From the NCBI GenBank assembly GCA_018057765.1, contig JAGPDB010000021.1, positions 1 to 32,372 of the forward strand: a DNA stretch of 32,372 nt. Direction: 5' to 3'. The stretch is from Acidimicrobiia bacterium. Its GTDB lineage: Bacteria; Actinomycetota; Acidimicrobiia; IMCC26256; JAGPDB01. Positions 30,426-32,372 of the stretch are shown here, in pieces; the first letter of the stretch is position 1; each line of letters starts with the position of its first letter. The notes beneath the pieces were generated by a model. It saw only the letters and a program-made list of their open reading frames with translations. It had not been told where the DNA came from and did not search any database. A program made the position numbers and the translations under genes.

Positions 30426-32372
30426 ATGAATTTAAAATATATCTCTATTAAAAAGCCGATAATCATTTGCTTCATACTTTTGATGCTTTGTGTAACAATC
30501 TTATTTCCTCAAAGTCAAAATGCGTATGCGAACACAAAGGATGTAGATACATATACACGATACGAACATATAGAAAGTTTTGATTCGCAAATTTTTGTAC
30601 ACAAAAATGGAACAATAGATGTTGAAGAAACAATCGAATATGACTTTGGCTACTATTCACGACATGGAATATTTCGTTACATTCCATTTGAATATAACTG
30701 GGATGGCGAAAAACCCAAAAGCGCTATTGAAGGATCAAAATATCTACGTGAAACACCACTAAAAATAAATTCAATCACTCAAGATATAACAAACAAAGCA
30801 GAATTTTCAGTAAAAGAAGAAAATCAAAGTAAAGTAATAAAGATCGGTAATGCAAATAGGACGATTGCTGGACAACACCAATACAAAATATCTTATACTT
30901 TAAAAAACTTTATTAATTCGTTCGGTGACATCGATGAACTTAACATAAATATTAATGGGAATGGCTGGGACATCCCAATATCAAAGTTGAAGGTACAAAT
31001 TGAAATTGAAGGTGTTGACGATGTCAAACAGTTAGAAACCTTATGTTTTGTAGGATATATAGGTAGTACAAGAAAATGTGATACTCAAGAAAATGCTGGC
31101 GGCAAATTTATAAATTTTGAACAAAATAATTTGGTCTCAACTCAAAACGTGACAACTCTAGTAGCTATACCAAAAGGTGTGCTTTCCCCCGAGAAACCAA
31201 TCATAAAAGAAGAATTTACTTTTAAATCAGCATTTAGAATCACACCCTTAACACTGGGAGGATTTTTCTTGATACTCTTCATCGGTTTAGGAATCGTCAC
31301 AATGTTGGTATATAAAAAAGGTCGAGATCGTAGATTTGTGGGAAGCGCAATTGATGCAGCGATGGGAAATAATAGTGGTGAAGAATATTTAAAGCCACTA
31401 TTTAATAATGAATCTAACCCTGTTGAATTTATACCTCCAGAGAATATACGACCAGGCCAGATAGGGGTACTGGTAGACGAGAAAGCCGATGACGTAGATG
31501 TTACAGCTACTTTAGTTGACCTTGCAGTACGGGGATATATCAGCATTAGCGAAGAGCAAATATCGAAAAAGAGCATAATTGGTTTTTCGAAAAATTCTAC
31601 AGAATATTCACTCACTAAAGTGAAAGAATTTATCCAGGATGAAAATCTTAACGGTTATGAAAAAAATCTTCTAAGTGGTTTATTTTCTAAAAACAAAACA
31701 TTCAAACTTTCCGATATGACTAATAAGCAATCTAAAAGTATTTTAAAAGCCAAAGATGAGTTATACGATAACGTCGTAAAAAATAAATGGTATAGAGTTA
31801 GACCAGATAAAACAAGGTCATTCTGGTTAACGTTTTCCAGTATAATATTTTTGGTAATTGGTTTACCTGCCGTTGTGCTTGTAGCATATTTCACACATTT
31901 TGGCTTTAGTTCTTTAGCGATACCTATAAGTGCACTAGCACTACTGGTTAACTATAAAAAGATGCCGGCCAGAACAGCTAAGGGAACAGCAATGGTCGGA
32001 AGAATCGCAGGCTTTCGCCAAATCTTTGACGCAGGTGAAGGTGAACGTCAGGCGTTTGCCGAAAAATCGAATCTGTTTCTAGAATATCTACCTTATGCAA
32101 TCGTTTTCGGATGTGCAGAAAAATGGGCGAAAGTTTTCGAAGACCTAGGATTTACTCAGGAACAATTAGGTATTAACAAATTCTATAGTGGAACTAATTT
32201 TACACCATTGCATTTAGCATACGCAATGGGCTCATTTTCCGCAGCTACCATAAGCACAACTGCCAGTGTGCATACTGCTGCATCTCGATCATTTTCATCA
32301 GGATCCAGTGGTTTTTCTGGCGGAGGTTTTTCTGGTGGTGGCGGAGGCGGTGGTGGCGGCGGAAGCTGGTAA
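30426..32372 (+). CDS. DUF2207-domain membrane protein with Gly-rich tail
   Basis: Surface-exposed membrane protein of unknown function; the 648-residue frame is complete and ends at the last base of the window. A signal peptide (1-35, cleavage after AYA) is followed by the extracellular DUF2207 domain (YEHIESFDSQIFVHKNGTID, YSRHGIFRYIP, GNGWDIPISKLKVQI). A membrane segment at about 274-297 is next, then a cytoplasmic domain (IPPENIRPGQIGVLVDEKA, VDLAVRGYISI). Two closely spaced membrane helices lie at about 465-508, and after another soluble part (GERQAFAEKSNLFLEYLPYAIVFG, split in the family as two motifs) the protein ends in a glycine/serine tail. All of this is the standard DUF2207 plan. 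It is divergent from the exchanger gene. Confidence 0.9.
   Translation: MNLKYISIKKPIIICFILLMLCVTILFPQSQNAYANTKDVDTYTRYEHIESFDSQIFVHKNGTIDVEETIEYDFGYYSRHGIFRYIPFEYNWDGEKPKSAIEGSKYLRETPLKINSITQDITNKAEFSVKEENQSKVIKIGNANRTIAGQHQYKISYTLKNFINSFGDIDELNININGNGWDIPISKLKVQIEIEGVDDVKQLETLCFVGYIGSTRKCDTQENAGGKFINFEQNNLVSTQNVTTLVAIPKGVLSPEKPIIKEEFTFKSAFRITPLTLGGFFLILFIGLGIVTMLVYKKGRDRRFVGSAIDAAMGNNSGEEYLKPLFNNESNPVEFIPPENIRPGQIGVLVDEKADDVDVTATLVDLAVRGYISISEEQISKKSIIGFSKNSTEYSLTKVKEFIQDENLNGYEKNLLSGLFSKNKTFKLSDMTNKQSKSILKAKDELYDNVVKNKWYRVRPDKTRSFWLTFSSIIFLVIGLPAVVLVAYFTHFGFSSLAIPISALALLVNYKKMPARTAKGTAMVGRIAGFRQIFDAGEGERQAFAEKSNLFLEYLPYAIVFGCAEKWAKVFEDLGFTQEQLGINKFYSGTNFTPLHLAYAMGSFSAATISTTASVHTAASRSFSSGSSGFSGGGFSGGGGGGGGGGSW

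Noticed and set aside
32287-32369. Glycine-codon-rich run at the window end, checked as a repeat element
   Set aside because: It is in frame and encodes the Gly/Ser tail typical of DUF2207 proteins.
1-32372. Mobile elements, integrases, transposases, defence islands
   Set aside because: None of the genes shows such motifs; no terminal inverted repeats, target duplications or CRISPR arrays were found by eye.

Overview
The window is a piece of an AT-rich (by eye about one third G+C) actinobacterial chromosome. The gene order of its first 9 kb, rplY - pth - mfd - PPIase - mazG - eno - FtsB/DivIC - DUF501 - ppx, is the classic actinobacterial one. A eukaryote/archaeal-type ProRS, an Rpf-domain protein carrying 'GGVFTFGDAQ'-type repeats, and GH15 plus GT20/HAD sugar genes fit an AT-rich member of the Acidimicrobiia or a relative (for example a marine Actinomarina-like lineage). 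That assignment is inference. I see no phage, IS, integrase, CRISPR or rRNA.

Layout. 1-9093 (+) is a tight housekeeping run with spacers of a few bases, non-ATG starts and overlaps: ribosomal protein L25 (5' cut by the window edge), translation rescue, transcription-coupled repair, a secreted foldase, nucleotide sanitation, glycolysis, cell division and polyphosphate turnover. It is split at 7554-7627 by a long perfect palindrome with a probable leaderless promoter. Oligoribonuclease (orn) follows on the minus strand. 9866-14930 (+) is a sugar-phosphate/trehalose-type block: a short leader ORF in an RNA-like, less AT-rich leader, a divergent GT20 synthase, a HAD phosphatase, and then a GH15 trehalase/glucoamylase-type hydrolase. 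After an unrecognised two-TM protein come a ROK sugar kinase and a GNAT acetyltransferase, the latter ending inside the convergent proS gene.

19216-21360 holds tRNA-Leu(UAA), a long AT-rich spacer, and a structured leader in front of a secreted resuscitation-promoting-factor-like muralytic protein with a clear terminator. 21376-25143 contains two damaged minus-strand genes: a DMT/EamA-like transporter with one in-frame amber codon, and an SGNH hydrolase whose frame breaks at an A9 run. Between them lie a thioredoxin-fold protein without CXXC and a sarcosine-oxidase-like flavoprotein. 25207-30302 has an ABC exporter, an orphan RmlC-like cupin, a CcdA-type membrane protein, an EEP-family hydrolase and an NCKX-like cation exchanger. 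The window closes with a complete DUF2207 membrane protein.

Most worth a second look: the coupled leader ORF/RNA before the GT20 gene, the switch-like leader of the Rpf gene, the homopolymer frameshift in the SGNH hydrolase, the perfect inverted repeats embedded in apparent leaderless promoters, and several enzymes that keep their fold but lack textbook catalytic residues.
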